64,000 nt of DNA from Corticium candelabrum (lineage: Eukaryota > Porifera > Homoscleromorpha > Homosclerophorida > Plakinidae), in the NCBI RefSeq assembly GCF_963422355.1, contig NC_085085.1, positions 14,827,317-14,891,316 of the forward strand, written 5' to 3'. The position numbers and the translations under genes were made by a program. This document shows, piece by piece, positions 1 through 27,991 of this stretch. The notes beneath the pieces were generated by a model. It ran no database searches and had not been told where the DNA came from. It saw only the letters and a list, made by a program, of their open reading frames with translations. Numbering within the stretch: position 1 is the first letter of the stretch; every line of letters starts with the position of its first letter.

Positions 1-3000
1 AGCCTCTGTTGGAATAGGAGCGTCTGTAGTAGAGAAATTGGTGGAACACGGCATGACGGTTGTAGGCTGTGCAAGAAACGTAGCCAAGATTGAGGTACAG
101 TACAGGCTAGTTGCACTACACAACACGTAGGGTACGGGAGCCTAATTGGGAACGCCTACTTTCATTTCCGCCTTCTCCAGCAGGTTTCGCTTGAAAGCCG
201 TACAGCTGTGCACTGAGTAGCGCATGAACTTGAAGCTTAGTTTTTAGGATAAACAAGAACTGAAAACTGCAGACTAGAAAATTTCCATTGTCTAGGTAGA
301 GCTTCTACAAGTACGCGCGTTGAGATATTGATATCTGCGCAAAGTGCCCTAATTGGGAACGGCAGAGTTCTTGACGATCGTGCAGCGGTGGAGTAAGCCA
401 GCGCTACAACATTGCAGAGCATCAATTCTGTATTGTACTGATTGATCGTTAGCTCTCTTTGTCTTTGTACTGTGAGCGTAGGCTCCAATTTCCTCTAGGG
501 GCTGGATTGGCATGTGATAGAGAGAGAAAGGGAGAATCAAGACTCTGAAGGGCCTAACATGATGGTATTTGTATTGATATTCAAGTACAAGTTGCGAAAC
601 GTCGCAAACGGACTAGTTGGAAGGAACTGTGGCTATGAATTGTTGAAGGTATTCCCACATGCTCCTGGAATTCACCTAGACACTGGCGTGAACAAAAACT
701 AACAGCTTTACTATCATCCAACATTGCAGTAACAAAACTCGCTACACTACTATTATCATGTGGAACCGCTGCTACAACATGCTGTCTTGTAATCTACTTG
801 TTAAATTCAATGACTACATTCTGGACACATCCATAACTGTTCAAGGTCTGGGTACGTTGACAAGTTTGCACAATGGTAATGGTACCACCTCCAGCACTTG
901 TCGCAGCCAATCCAATTTTTCTGCTCCTGTTTGGTGTCCTTGTCATAGTGTGCATCACAGCCTTGACATGTGCTCTCAGACTGATCAATGTGAGGACTTT
1001 TTGCTACTGTTTTCTTTACTTGCTGTTTAGACTTAGACTTAGCCTTTGACTTTTGCATTTCTCGCTGCTTTAGTCTTTCAATAGCTGCTTCGCTTGTTAG
1101 CGCTTCACCATAGTAGCCTGGTTGTAATCTACCTCCTTTCACATTTAATAGCTTTTGTCTCTTGAATTGTTTGGAAGTGTTTCTTAAAAATTCCTGTGAC
1201 ACGTTCTGTTACAGGAGTAGCTGACAAGGGTTGTTCTATAGATGTAGCTGAATAGGCTTCCGATGGCTTTAGCTTATCTTCTCTAATTATGCTTCTGTTA
1301 AGGGGGTGGATGCCAGTGGCACGAAATCCACTTACTAAGTGCTCAGGAAAAAAGCTCTCTTTCCACAGCTGACTCAACAAGGATGGAAAACTACGTTTAG
1401 AGACCACAGTCTCAAACTTTTCACTTTTGAATTCTTTCAAAAGTCGTGCCCACACATGCTTTACAGATTTGAAAACAGAGACATCTAGTGGTTCAAGGAT
1501 GTGTGTTGTATGGGGTGGTAGACAAATGATGATAGTATTCTGTTTTGCAGCTTCTGTTACTAGCTCTAACGTGACATGAGAGCCATGGCCATCAAGAAGT
1601 AAAACAACAGGAGCTGTCAGTCGAAGAAACTTTGTTGCTGGTAAAAACATCTGAATGAACCATTCAGAGAACTGAGCGCTTTCCATCCATCCTGAGTTGC
1701 TGACACTGAACATGCAACCGTGGGGACCACCTTCCATCCAGCTAGGATTTGTAGTCTTGGCCTTATAGACAACATATGGCAAGACGCGTTCTCCTATCGC
1801 ACATCCACAAGCAAGAACTGTGATGTTATCACGGCCAGAACCCGTGCCAATCTCATAGACATCTTTTTGGCCTTTTTGTACTATTACTTTTTTTGATGTA
1901 ACAGATGTACATAGTCCAGTCTCATCACAGTTCCACAGACGTCTCCCCAATTCACTGTATGGTAGAGTCAGGAGACCCTCCTCTTGCAAGATCTTCTCTA
2001 GATTGGAAAAGAATTTATCCACTACTTCAGTCGATCCTGCTTTTGCACGCTGGATGGTCAAGTGCTCTGGTTTTCGCTCACTCAAACTTGGCCATCTTGT
2101 GAAAAAATTCTTCCACCATTTCTTGCCTGGGAAGCCACTAGGAAATGGATTCTGCATGCCAGAGTCATCGAAGTATTTTTTGATGACACTGCCAACCATG
2201 TCACGAGTTGGTGGATGGCCAAAACTTCCAAGGCTTGTAATGCATCGAGCAATAACCTTCTCTTCTAGAGGAGTGAGGGCAGTAGGACGTCCGACGCTGG
2301 TGTACTTGACTCTCTGGTGTTTGTGTTTGAATAGGGTGGTGGCGGCACAACCAGCTCTTGCTGATGCTTGTCGGTATGACAATCCCTGCACTTCTACATA
2401 CTCTATTGCTTGCTTTATCGTGTCTGGCGCATACGCTCTAACAGAATTGCGCTCTCCAGCCATTCGAACTGCTAATGACTAGCCAACGTATAGCAAACTC
2501 CACCTACAGGGCGTGCTTTCGCTGTCCTTGTGGGAACTCTAGTAAATAGGTTTGCAGGTTGCGATATTTGACTACTCAATGTAGAGGAACGTTTGCCGCT
2601 ACTTCAAAACAAGACGAAAGACCTCTTGCACACTTGCCTTAGACCGTCTAGGGTCCTATGCGCTTGGAGTATAGATCTATTGGTAGGAGGTGCAACTAAT
2701 AGATAAGTTACGCTACTGTATGAGCTGTAGTCATAAATTATTGTATGTATGGACGTTTGCAAAGCTGAACTACACGTCGGACAATCATTTACAAAAGAGG
2801 ATGCCATTCTAGGACGGAATTGACCACATTCACTCACATGGATATGCCGTTTCTGTAAGAAATTGCAATTGATTTGCCACAATTATGTAAAAGTAAGACC
2901 CTTTCCTGCGACCCTTTCACGTCAAGCCCAATTGGTGACAGTCATTTCTCTTCCTTTCACACAGCAGACCTACTTTAGGCATGCGCTAGATAAGATCGTA

Positions 3001-5010
3001 GTAGGGAAGACCAAAAGTTTCCAATGCCTGGAAAAATTCTGATGACACAGAAGATATTAGACTACTGGATCACAGTCTTATAATTCTCTTGGAAGGCTTA
3101 GTTAACGAGAAACGAACTGTTCCCAATTAGGACACGCCTCGTAGATATCAGTAATGTGAACCTCCCACTCGTTAGCAGCTCTTGTGTCAACACGGTAGAT
3201 CGCTAGCGTGCCAGCTGCCTAGAGGGTGTAGAGTGAACATCAAGCTTCAACGCTATGGTTCGTTAGGTGCAGTGAGATTCGTTTTTCAGTAAAGAACTTG
3301 AGACACAGGCGGAAGTACGTGTAGGCGTTCCCAATTAGGCGTCCTTACCCTATACCTAGCTTTTTCTGTTGTCACTTGTATTAACCAGTAATTTGGCACC
3401 TATTTCACATCTCACTGCAGAAGCGCCTGTAATTAGCAATGATCTTTCTATACTTTGCACTTATTTATTGAAGATTTGTTATGTCTACTATTGACTTACT
3501 TCTTGAAATTTTGTGGTACAGTTTGACAGATGTTTACGACAATTAGATTGGAACTTGTTGTAAATAATAGTTATCAAACCGATCAAATTCTATCAGCTAA
3601 ACTGTTTGTTAGGCACTAGTTGCTTTTGATACCAATTTTTTTAAATTAATTAATTAATGTATAGGCTAATGCAGAGAAGCTGAAGAAGTGTGCTGGAAAA
3701 CTTGTTCCAGTGAAGTGTGATCTAAGGAGAGAGGAAGAAATTCTAGCAATGTTTGAGTTGATCAAGAAGGAGTATGGAGGTGTAGATGTTTGTATTAACA
3801 ATGCAGGATGTGCTGTTAGTCCAGACAGTATTTTGAGTGGCTCAACTGACAGTTGGAGGACTCAGCTTGAAGTATATTACAGAGACAGGGAAAATACTTT
3901 GAGAGACTCCGTAAATGCATTTAATTGTTTCTACCCTAGGTAAATGTTTTGGCTTTGTGCATATGTTCTCGTGAGTCAGTGAAGCAAATGAGAGAAAAGA
4001 ATGCAGATGATGGACAAATTGTCAATTTGTCTAGGTAATGTAGTTTTGTGTCCAGTCGCCATGCATGGTGTGTTGTATTGATGTGTTGTATTGATGTGCA
4101 GCATGTCAGGGCATCGCATACCTCCATTTAAGGGAGGTACAACTCATTTCTACTCAAGTACCAAGTTTGCCGTGAATGCAATTACTGAGGCCACAAGACG
4201 AGAGCTGCGCGAGTTGAAGACACATATAAGAGTTGCTGTCAGTATCTTTACATTGATTGTTGTGTTTCTGTCTGATGGGTTATGTATTCCAATAATAGTG
4301 TGTTGCATTTTGACTGTAGATGATATGTCCTGGACTTGTGAGAACAGAATTTCAAGGCAGATTGCTGGGAGATATGGCTAAGGGTGAGGAGCTTTATGCT
4401 TCCCAAGAACAGGTCAAATATGTTGCTTCTTGTATCTGTTGTTGTTTCAGAAACGTGTGCACCATGTTTAATTAATTGTGTAGGTTAGACTAACTAGAAT
4501 TTTAGCTAAAATGGCAAGGCATTAAAACAGAGTAGGCAGTTATTTGTATCAAAGACTGTTAGAGGTAAAGGGTGTAGTGACATACCAATTAGAGCTACGT
4601 GTAGCTAGCTTTGTGACAAATGTGCCCATGTTGCACTTGTGCTTTTGTGCATCTGTTTCTTGGGAAATAATTTGTGAGCGCATACATTTCACATGGGGTG
4701 TGGTAAGCCATGAAAATAGGAGGGCTTTCTAAAGGCTACCAATTGTTTTCCTTGTTTAGAAGACAGTTTAATTTGAAGCAATAGCAAGTAATTAATTATC
4801 ACATTGAAATTAGTTAAAGTTGCTTGATTGTGATTTGACAGATACTTGAAGCTGATGACATTGCTTCACTTGTCGTAACAATTCTGCAGACTCCTCCTCA
4901 TGTGCAGGTGAAAAGAAGCATACATTTAATGATTGCTCTCACAACTTATCTTATGCTGATTATTGTAGATTCATGACATACTTGTACGGCCAACAGCACA
5001 AGTATATTAA
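1..5010 (+). CDS. DHRS11: DHRS11-like short-chain dehydrogenase/reductase (5' partial)
   Basis: The gene encodes a classical SDR oxidoreductase, expected to be an NADP(H)-dependent cytosolic carbonyl/steroid reductase by homology. Seven exons join in frame: <1-94, 3665-3871, 3940-4034, 4102-4237, 4320-4412, 4842-4907 and 4969-5010 (TAA stop). Visible landmarks are the end of the glycine-rich cofactor loop (ASVGIGA) at the window start, VGCARN after it, the NNAG motif in exon 2, and the catalytic YSSTK at about 4151-4165, preceded by the SSMSGH serine. The segment ICPGLVRTEF and the end DILVRPTAQVY match the DHRS11 pattern. The start codon and first residues lie left of the window. The first visible intron (95-3664) is about ten times longer than most others because it holds a transposon in antisense orientation. 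Family assignment is firm; exact substrate is unknown. Confidence 0.9.
130..3350 (-). mobile_element. Pogo/Tigger-like DNA transposon with PHD-finger transposase, copy 1
   Basis: This is a complete-looking element of about 3.2 kb bounded by 30-bp terminal inverted repeats: the left end starts GGGTACGGGAGCC, the right end read inward starts GGGTAAGGACGCC, and both continue CTAATTGGGAACGCCTAC. A TA dinucleotide flanks each side (128-129 and 3351-3352), the target duplication of the IS630-Tc1-mariner group. The motif CCTAATTGGGAAC occurs at both ends (141-153; reverse 3327-3339) and again inside each end (348-360; reverse 3119-3131). The transposase lies on the minus strand. The element sits in an intron of the DHRS11-like gene, opposite to its transcription. 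Confidence 0.9.
807..2463 (-). pseudogene. Pogo-like DDE transposase with C-terminal PHD finger, one frameshift
   Basis: The main open frame (2463-1129, 444 codons) has a psq-type helix-turn-helix near residues 10-50 (IKQAIEYVEVQGLSYRQASA), a second DNA-binding helical region near 60-120, and a DDE_1 catalytic core with the acidic motifs WNCDETG, LLLDGHGSH and EPLDVSVFK. The frame then stops, but the next frame (1202-807) continues the homology: GGRLQPGYYGEALTSEEA-like sequence and a C4-H-C3 PHD finger (CQGC, CDKC, HYHC, CPEC). Comparison with the second copy at 38479-40105, which has the same order, places a single-base indel in or near the AGGAGG run at about 1130-1140. A tiny intron cannot be fully excluded but would be about 25 nt. 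It is close to intact. The PHD finger suggests the protein reads histone tails; that part is inference. Confidence 0.85.
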
Positions 5011-6050
5011 ACATTTTGGATGGCAATTTGGCACATCGTCTTTAAAATTGGTGCATGCTGTAGCTAATTTATACATTATCTTTTGTGACTTGATGGAGAA
5101 CAGTAATTCAGTTTTCTATTTTCTATGTATGTCACAAAATAGATTATGTGTGGTGGCTACTAAACATATGCAGGTGGTATGAATGAATGTTTATGTATGC
5201 ACTTGATAGTAATCAATTTATGATTGTAAAGTGCACTGCTAGTAATAATCGGTTCAGTGCTTTCCTGGTGGCCATTGATATCCACTAGGCATGCTGTCCT
5301 GATGTTTGCGGTCACCGTAATGCCTGCAATCTATATCGAATTGACTAGTCATTGATTGCCGTGTGGACTACACAGAAACATGTACCCTGCTGGGCTCACC
5401 TGCTGGGTTGATGGGCTCCCAGATGGGGATAAAGACCCCACTTGCCCATCATGGAGGGGCATAGACACATTGGTACTGACTGTAGCTAGATGACTTATTT
5501 AATTTTGGTTGTTCGTGTGTAATTTATTTTGATGGTGAGTATATTTTTGACTTGTTGCTGTAAATCTTGGTGACTTATCTATTTATTTATGTATTGCAGC
5601 CAAATGAAATGTAAGACTGCAGTTGCAGTTGACACGAGACATCTTAGTTTGTGTCAATGAGCTAAACTATTTTTCTGATTCCAAGGCACAAGAAATTTTG
5701 ATCATGAAACACAATTTAATCAATATGTCTGCTTAACACTTATATTGTTTAAACTCAGTTGGAAGTTCCTTGTGTTATGCGATAGTACTTTGTGTTCAAT
5801 ACAAAATATAAAGAAATGGAACAGATCAAATCTTATGCTCGACTGAGACAATAATAGCATACTCTTCTTGCTTCAATCGTATTGCTGCCTACCAGGCTGA
5901 AACTTGTGAGTTGTAGTAAACTAATAGAATAGGCAGGATGGCTTTCATAACTATTTCAACGATAAGCATAATAATACTTTATTATTGACATTGATAGTAA
6001 AAATTGTACTGTGCTGACAGGCTTCCAAAGAATAGCATATAAAGTTTTAA
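5011..6050. other. Spacer between convergent DHRS11-like and AAAP transporter genes
   Basis: The 3' untranslated regions of both genes must lie here. A copy of a dispersed repeat occupies 5252-5466. No conserved reading frame was seen in the rest, which is AT-rich. Confidence 0.6.
5252..5466 (+). repeat. Dispersed repeat family A, copy 1
   Basis: About 215 bp closely matching 44247-44469, starting GTTCAGTGCTTTCCTGGTGG and ending GGAGGGGCATAG. The two copies differ by scattered substitutions and short indels. Flanking sequence is unrelated, so this is a mobile or formerly mobile unit. No tRNA promoter boxes or coding potential were recognised. Confidence 0.75.
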
Positions 6051-9000
6051 TTAGTCTTGATCGCCTACAACTGTAGCATAGATTTGAACCACAGTGTACG
6101 CTACTGATAGAAATGTGAATATAGCTGCTATGAAGAGTGCTAGCTTCTTTCGATCAATTGGAATCCATTCAGGAACTGCATTGACTGGTGGTTCTAGGTA
6201 CTCGATATCCTCATTTAGAAATGGTAGTTCTTTTTCAATCGGGCAGGAAGTCAAGGAATAGTCTTCATTAATGTTTAGTAGACTGTTTTCTGATGTAATT
6301 TCTGTTTCTGATGCAGACACTGTAGTGTACTCTTTTGCCTGTAACAATGGTAAGCTAGCACTGAGTGAAAGCAGTGGTTTGGTGTCAGATTGACTAGGCT
6401 CGGCATTTTCTTGCTGCAGAGGTTTTACTTCTTTGGGTTTTTCTTTCAGCCTGCAGAATAATCTTAAGCTGTGGAACAAGTAGCTGTTAGCACCAGTAGA
6501 ATGCTTACCCATCAAGGAATGCATATCGTTTGTGTGATGAGTAATAAAGTATGGCTGGTACAGTGAAGTTGACAAATCCTGATATGACATTCCCTGCCCA
6601 ACTGCAAATTGTGTTCTAGAAACATTTATAAAGTATAGTTAGAAAGTAAAGCATATAACATGAAATGTCAGTAACAGAGAGTTAATACCAGAGCATCATA
6701 CTCATAACAGAATGCTGTGACTATCCATGGCAGCACCACACCCAGAAAGAAAGCCATCTTTCGTCCACATACATTACCTGCTTGCAGGTTGTATCGAACC
6801 ATAATGGATAAGACAGGAATGCCAGGTATAAGGGTTGTGAGATCCCATAGATAAGCAGAATATTGAGTCCACTGAAACAGAATAGTTTGTTTTTGTTTGT
6901 TTGTATGGAAGAGTGAAGAGATAGTGCATGCTTCTTACCCAAGGCATTTGTGGTGCAAGAAGGAAGTTCAGAATGTCATCTGATCCTTCAATGGCTGCAA
7001 TGCAAAGCAGCAATTACTAACTATAGGTTTGTACAATTGTGGCAGCAATTAGATCATACCAGTTCCATTCTGTGCATTGAACAGATGAAATCCCCACGAA
7101 CCTGTTATGCCAACTGATACTTTCATTATTAAGGCAGCGATTGCTGGATACCAAATTGCTTTGTTGACGTTAACCTGTTCTCATTAAATAGTAAATATGT
7201 AGAGGTGTTTATATTAACTAATGTGGTCAAATTGTAGCTTACCCCTTGCTTCTTCTCATTTACCCAAGATGGTATAGTGACAATATATGCATATGCCAGG
7301 ACTGATAAACCTAAAACTTGGGGCTTTCCACAAGAAAGAAATACAATAAATACAATATTGTTTTCTATTTATATAATAAACGGTTTGTCTGCTGTTTGTG
7401 AAACCTAAATGTCATTGTCTGCATGCTTGTGCTTGTTTCTCTGCTTTTTTGTTTATTTGCTAGTTTTCTGTTAGTCTTAACTTAAAGTGCTTGTTTGTTT
7501 GTTTGTTTGTTTGACTGTCTGTGTTTGTATCGACTGTGTTACTTGGCCTCTCAAATCAAAAAGTGGTGTTTGGTCAAATCCGCTGGCGGTTTGACCATTC
7601 TGATGCCATTTTGTTCCAGGGATGGCATTTAGTATGAACTGAACTATGAATTCACAAGTGAAGACTAGGAGACCAATAAGTGAAAACCACTGGAACCACA
7701 TGTTGGCATCCTAGTACATAATGGTATATTAGAAATAGACAATTATATTGCACCTCTACTGACCAGATTAATGTAGCCAAGTGGAATGCACATGATCATA
7801 GTGATAATAAATCCCAGTGAAATAACTTGATCATCTGAAGTCAAAGAAAATGTGGTTTATGTTCGTTCTATTTGTTATTAATTTTAAATACAGCCATAAC
7901 TAATAATTATTAGACTAGCAGTAGTTAAATATGTGTATACTGTAGGAACAAAGTAGTTGTTGAGGCTGGCCTACATTGGTTTGAGTTTATCAATTGAACG
8001 TTTTCTTATTGTGATGAACAACTGTATGTTGTCAGTGTATCTGTTTGTGTCTTTTTTTAAGTTTAGAAGTGGAAGCACATGCACAATTACTATAGTTATT
8101 AAACTCTACATGAATAAATTTAGCTTCTACTTTATGTTTTACCTGGCACTATAACGTAGTTTATGTTAACAGAGATAGATTGGATGATTATTCTTACGTG
8201 AGAAAATGTTGCCTTGCACAAAGCACTCTTCTACGTTTGTAACATTTTTTATCATAAAGTCTTCACATCCATTCGCTATTGTAAATGTTTTGTAGTCAAG
8301 CGCATAGCCGTGATGGGACATCTTGTAAATGAATATGTCGACTGTCTGCATAGGGGACATTTACATGTAGCAACTTTCTATTGTTGTCTAATATGTGAAT
8401 TGCTGTTCTTGCCTGTGCGGATACAATCATTGCTGCAATGTTGAGAGCTTGCAATGAGATGTTGTACGCAATTTGGAATATACAGTATGCCGTCTTTCCA
8501 TAATAATGTCTCACTGTTGTTGCAAATTCGTATCTAGGCTCTGCGTTGAAGTTTCTATTTCCAGGAATGCGCTGCATTGCCTCACACAGCTATCATAGTG
8601 CAAACAAAGTGGCACTAATATTAGTTTATGTCAAAAAAAATGAAGGATGCCGTACAGAACCAACCATTGTGCCAGCAAGCGTGGAAAGGAAGAAAAGGAG
8701 AACGAGAGTGATAGTAGGGGTGAGCCATCCTGCAGCTTGATTCATCAACGGCAACAACACCATCGCTGGTCCCATCGAGTTATTGAGTTGTAGACAAAAT
8801 GAGCCCGCAAATGTGATTGTCTTGCCTCCAAATGATTCTTTGGCATTCTACACACAGACACGAATTTGTGCATAGATAGACTATGCATATTGCATGCTTA
8901 CTAGTTGCTTATGTAAACACGATCGCTGTGCAACTAAAGTGTACCATGCAGCTACGACGCTCTGTACACCAGGTACTCATGTCTACCTTTGTATCAGCAG

Positions 9001-9052
9001 CTGCAGGTGAGTCTCCTCCCACTGGGCTGGCCTTCGATGAATCGGAGCTCAT
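6051..9052 (-). CDS. AAAP-family (Aa_trans) amino-acid transporter, multi-exon
   Basis: A polytopic membrane protein expected to move amino acids across the plasma or vacuolar/lysosomal membrane. The start is ATG at 9052 (MSSDSSKASPVGGD), with exon 1 at 8987-9052. Exon 2 starts at 8847 and encodes the family's first membrane segment, with FAGSFCLQLNNSMGPAMVLL and AAGWLTPT. Later exons give NISLQALNIAAMIVSAQ (about 8420-8600), a segment near 7480-7830, YAYIVTIPSWVNEKKQG (7070-7320), and WDLTTLIPGIPVLSIMVRYN with FFLGVVLPWIVTAFCYEYDAL (6690-6880). An exon at about 6530-6625 encodes GFVNFTVPAILYYSSHKRYAF, and the last exon ends in a membrane helix (LALFIAAIFTFLSVAYTVV) before the stop at 6051. 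The IPGIPVLSIMVRYN and NFTVPAILYY patterns recall the Aa_trans group common in fungi and protists rather than vertebrate SLC32/36/38. Some internal exon borders are approximate. Substrate is unknown. Confidence 0.8.
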
Positions 9053-9270
9053 CCTGATTGTTGATCGGTGCACAAAATTGCAAGTTTTGCTAACTCAGCA
9101 AGTTTAGTCTTATCAACATTGTAGGCGTTGAGTAGCAAATTTTGTATAATTAATTGAGTTAACCTGTATTATTAGCCTAATAACGCACGTTAGAGTCAAA
9201 CTCATCGGTTGCCTTGCAACTGATATAACCCGGATAAGCAGCACTATGGACCGTTTGTAAGACTGTACGA

Positions 9271-9764
9271 ATGGATAGAAATGATGCGATCACATCAAGG
9301 TATGACACATCGATGCATTCTTAATTAAACGTAAAGATTGCGACTTGTCCATGCAGGGCCTTCTCATTTCGAGCTCAGCACAGAGGAGAGAAAGAGTACA
9401 AGAAAGAAGTAGAACAACTGAAGGCTGCGGTCAGATGACATTACAATACAACCACTACATAATTAGACACCACATGCCCACATTTTCAGCTGACCTGTGA
9501 TAGTAGAACGTAGGAAGACTTGCTGCTGTAATTTGCTGAAGAGCAATACAGAAACCTTATTCAAACTCCGCAGTAACGAAATAAAGGGTGGCACACAATA
9601 TGACGTCATGATGTGGTTTTAGTTGCTTTTTGAATTTTTGATATGTAACGTTTGATTTTAAATTTTTATTTACTAAACAGTTTGTTGATTTTACAGCTGC
9701 AAGCATACAGTGGATGATTTGTGATGAAATAAATCATTTTTGTAGCTAAGTTGATTGCTACCTA

Positions 9765-9846
<82 letters not shown>

Positions 9847-10106
9847 GCAAGCAAGCAAGTCTAATTACAGTTGCTGTTGTAAACAGGCTTTATCCAGAAG
9901 AAGAGTGCTATTTGAAGAGCCAGATCAACACTTTGAAACACAGCAAATTAAGAAAGACGTGTCTAGCAAGAGAACAAGAAAACTACAAGCATCACAAGAA
10001 ATTCGGGTATCCCAACATAATGTTAATTAACTTAACAGTTTCCACAAATTTTAAAGCAAGCGCTACTAATGCATTAAAGTATTGGTATGGTTTATTTGGT
10101 AGTTGA
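9271..10106 (+). CDS. Small candidate gene, unidentified
   Basis: The evidence is exon-like. ATG at 9271 gives MDRNDAITS, followed by GTATGA at 9300; an acceptor at 9355-9356 continues in frame with AFSFRAQHRGEKEYKKEVEQ, a basic, coiled-coil-like stretch. After the CA microsatellite, a basic frame around 9900-10106 reads LYPEEECYLKSQINTLKHSK and then KLRKTCLAREQENYKHHKKF, ending in TGA at 10106. The junction to this last block does not close in phase with the donors I could see, so an exon may be missing. It lies 218 bp from the transporter start on the opposite strand. It may instead be 5' exons of the following TPR gene. No family was recognised. Confidence 0.35.
9766..9845. repeat. (CA)n microsatellite, about 80 bp
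   Basis: Uninterrupted CA dinucleotides, followed by AAGC repeats. It lies inside the candidate gene at 9271-10106. Open frames across it are artefacts of the repeat. Confidence 0.95.
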
Positions 10107-11591
10107 GTTTGGATGACAGTTTTGTTTTGCTACTTTTCTAATGTAGTGCAATGTGCATACTGACTGACTTCTAACGAATTACTGCAATTTAATGTATGAA
10201 AATACATACCGCAGGCCTGGACAATAGCATTTGGCAAAATGGTCCAAATTGTCTCTTTAATTTTGGTGAAAATAAATTTTGGTAATATACGGGTCTTGTT
10301 GACTTGATATGTCACCACATGTACATGGTGTCTTTCTTTCTTTCATGCTGTCAGTGGTTTTCTACAATAAATTTTATGTGTATGTGTACATAAGTTTTGC
10401 CTCCCTGTATGCAAGCACGTTATCTGAACCAGGTGTGCTTGTGTTACAGGTAGTAAAACTGATTTCATTATACTTCAAGTAAATCATTCTTATTTGATGC
10501 CACATTTACTTGAGGTGAAACCCTTGCATTTTATTCAATGATTGCTTAATAAATGAGGTAATTGATGCTTAGAAATTATACTGCATTTTATCCTGCAGTT
10601 TATTTCAGGGAGATCCCTGTTGTTGTTTAAGTGTTACATTCCAATCACAGCTAAACAATTCCTGAACGCAAATTAAACAGCTCGTGTGAAAGTTGGGAGT
10701 TGCCTAGGAAAAATCCTGTGCTAGCTGTAGACCTGCCATTTTGAGGAAGGTATTGGACACACATAAAGACAGATACATGCAACCACTAAGTGTGAGCACT
10801 GAGGGCGCTTTCCACTAGTGCCTAAACCGGTTTAACAAGTGGTTTAAGCTAAACTGGTTTAAGAATTGACCTGTTTCCACCTGCACTAAACCAGTTATAT
10901 GTTAAACCTAAACCAATTTCTTAAACCTACTTCGAGGTAGGTTTAGCAAAGTGGTTTAGGTTTAACTGTCACGTGACAGTAGCGCGCTTGTTTAGATGGC
11001 TTCTGACAACGCTGTTTTGATGATATTGACTATTTTGTCGGGATAGGATTGCCCTAGAAGATGTAAGGGTCTTTAGCTAGGGGAAAGAAATCAGCAGCTA
11101 CGGAGAGAGAGGAGACAGTGTCCTTGGTCATCCTCATGCAAATTTCTACTAGCCGATGCTGAATCAGTAACAACCAACTGTTGCCCTGACTCGGTGACAG
11201 ACCAGCCCAATACTTCAAATTAATGCGTTCTTAGACGGTTTGTTTAGCACATCCTGGATGTGCAAGTTCCTAATGGAAACAGTCGCTTTCTTGAACTGGT
11301 TTACTTTTAAACTCATTTAAGCTAAACTAGTTTAAGGTGCAACTAGTGGAAACACGGCCTGAGTGGGAGTCTATGAAACTGACAATGTTGACAAATTTTA
11401 ATTTTGATGATTCACTCGATATTGTCACAATCACCAAATTGTCAATTTAAAACCATCACCAAAATTTCTCGGTCTATATGGTAAGTTAAGTTAACGTGAA
11501 ATGAAAAATTACCTAAGATACATCTATGAATTCGTTGTATGTGTTTGTGTATTAGATGCTTATTGTTGTTTGCTGCTTTTCTTGCAAGGCA
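10107..11591. other. Spacer or 5' intron upstream of the TTC6-like gene
   Basis: No coding exon was recognised. A MITE fills 10804-11359. If the exons at 9271-10106 belong to the TPR gene, this is an intron; otherwise it holds the TPR gene's promoter. Confidence 0.5.
10804..11359. mobile_element. MITE-like element with long inverted ends
   Basis: About 556 bp. The left end reads GGGCGCTTTCCACTAGTGCC and the right end, read inward, GGCCGTGTTTCCACTAGTTG. Both continue into A/T-rich sequence built on TAAACCGGTTTAA-like palindromic words (TTAAGCTAAACTGGTTTAA on the left, TTTAAGCTAAACTAGTTTAA on the right). TGA flanks both sides (10801-10803 and 11360-11362), a possible 3-bp target duplication. 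There is no coding capacity. The end sequence resembles PIF/Harbinger-type MITEs; that assignment is inference. Confidence 0.75.

Positions 11592-27991
<16,400 letters not shown>

Noticed and set aside
2003-2482. 159-codon frame on the plus strand opposite the transposase
   Set aside because: It is the antisense shadow of the transposase N-terminus and has no recognisable domain.
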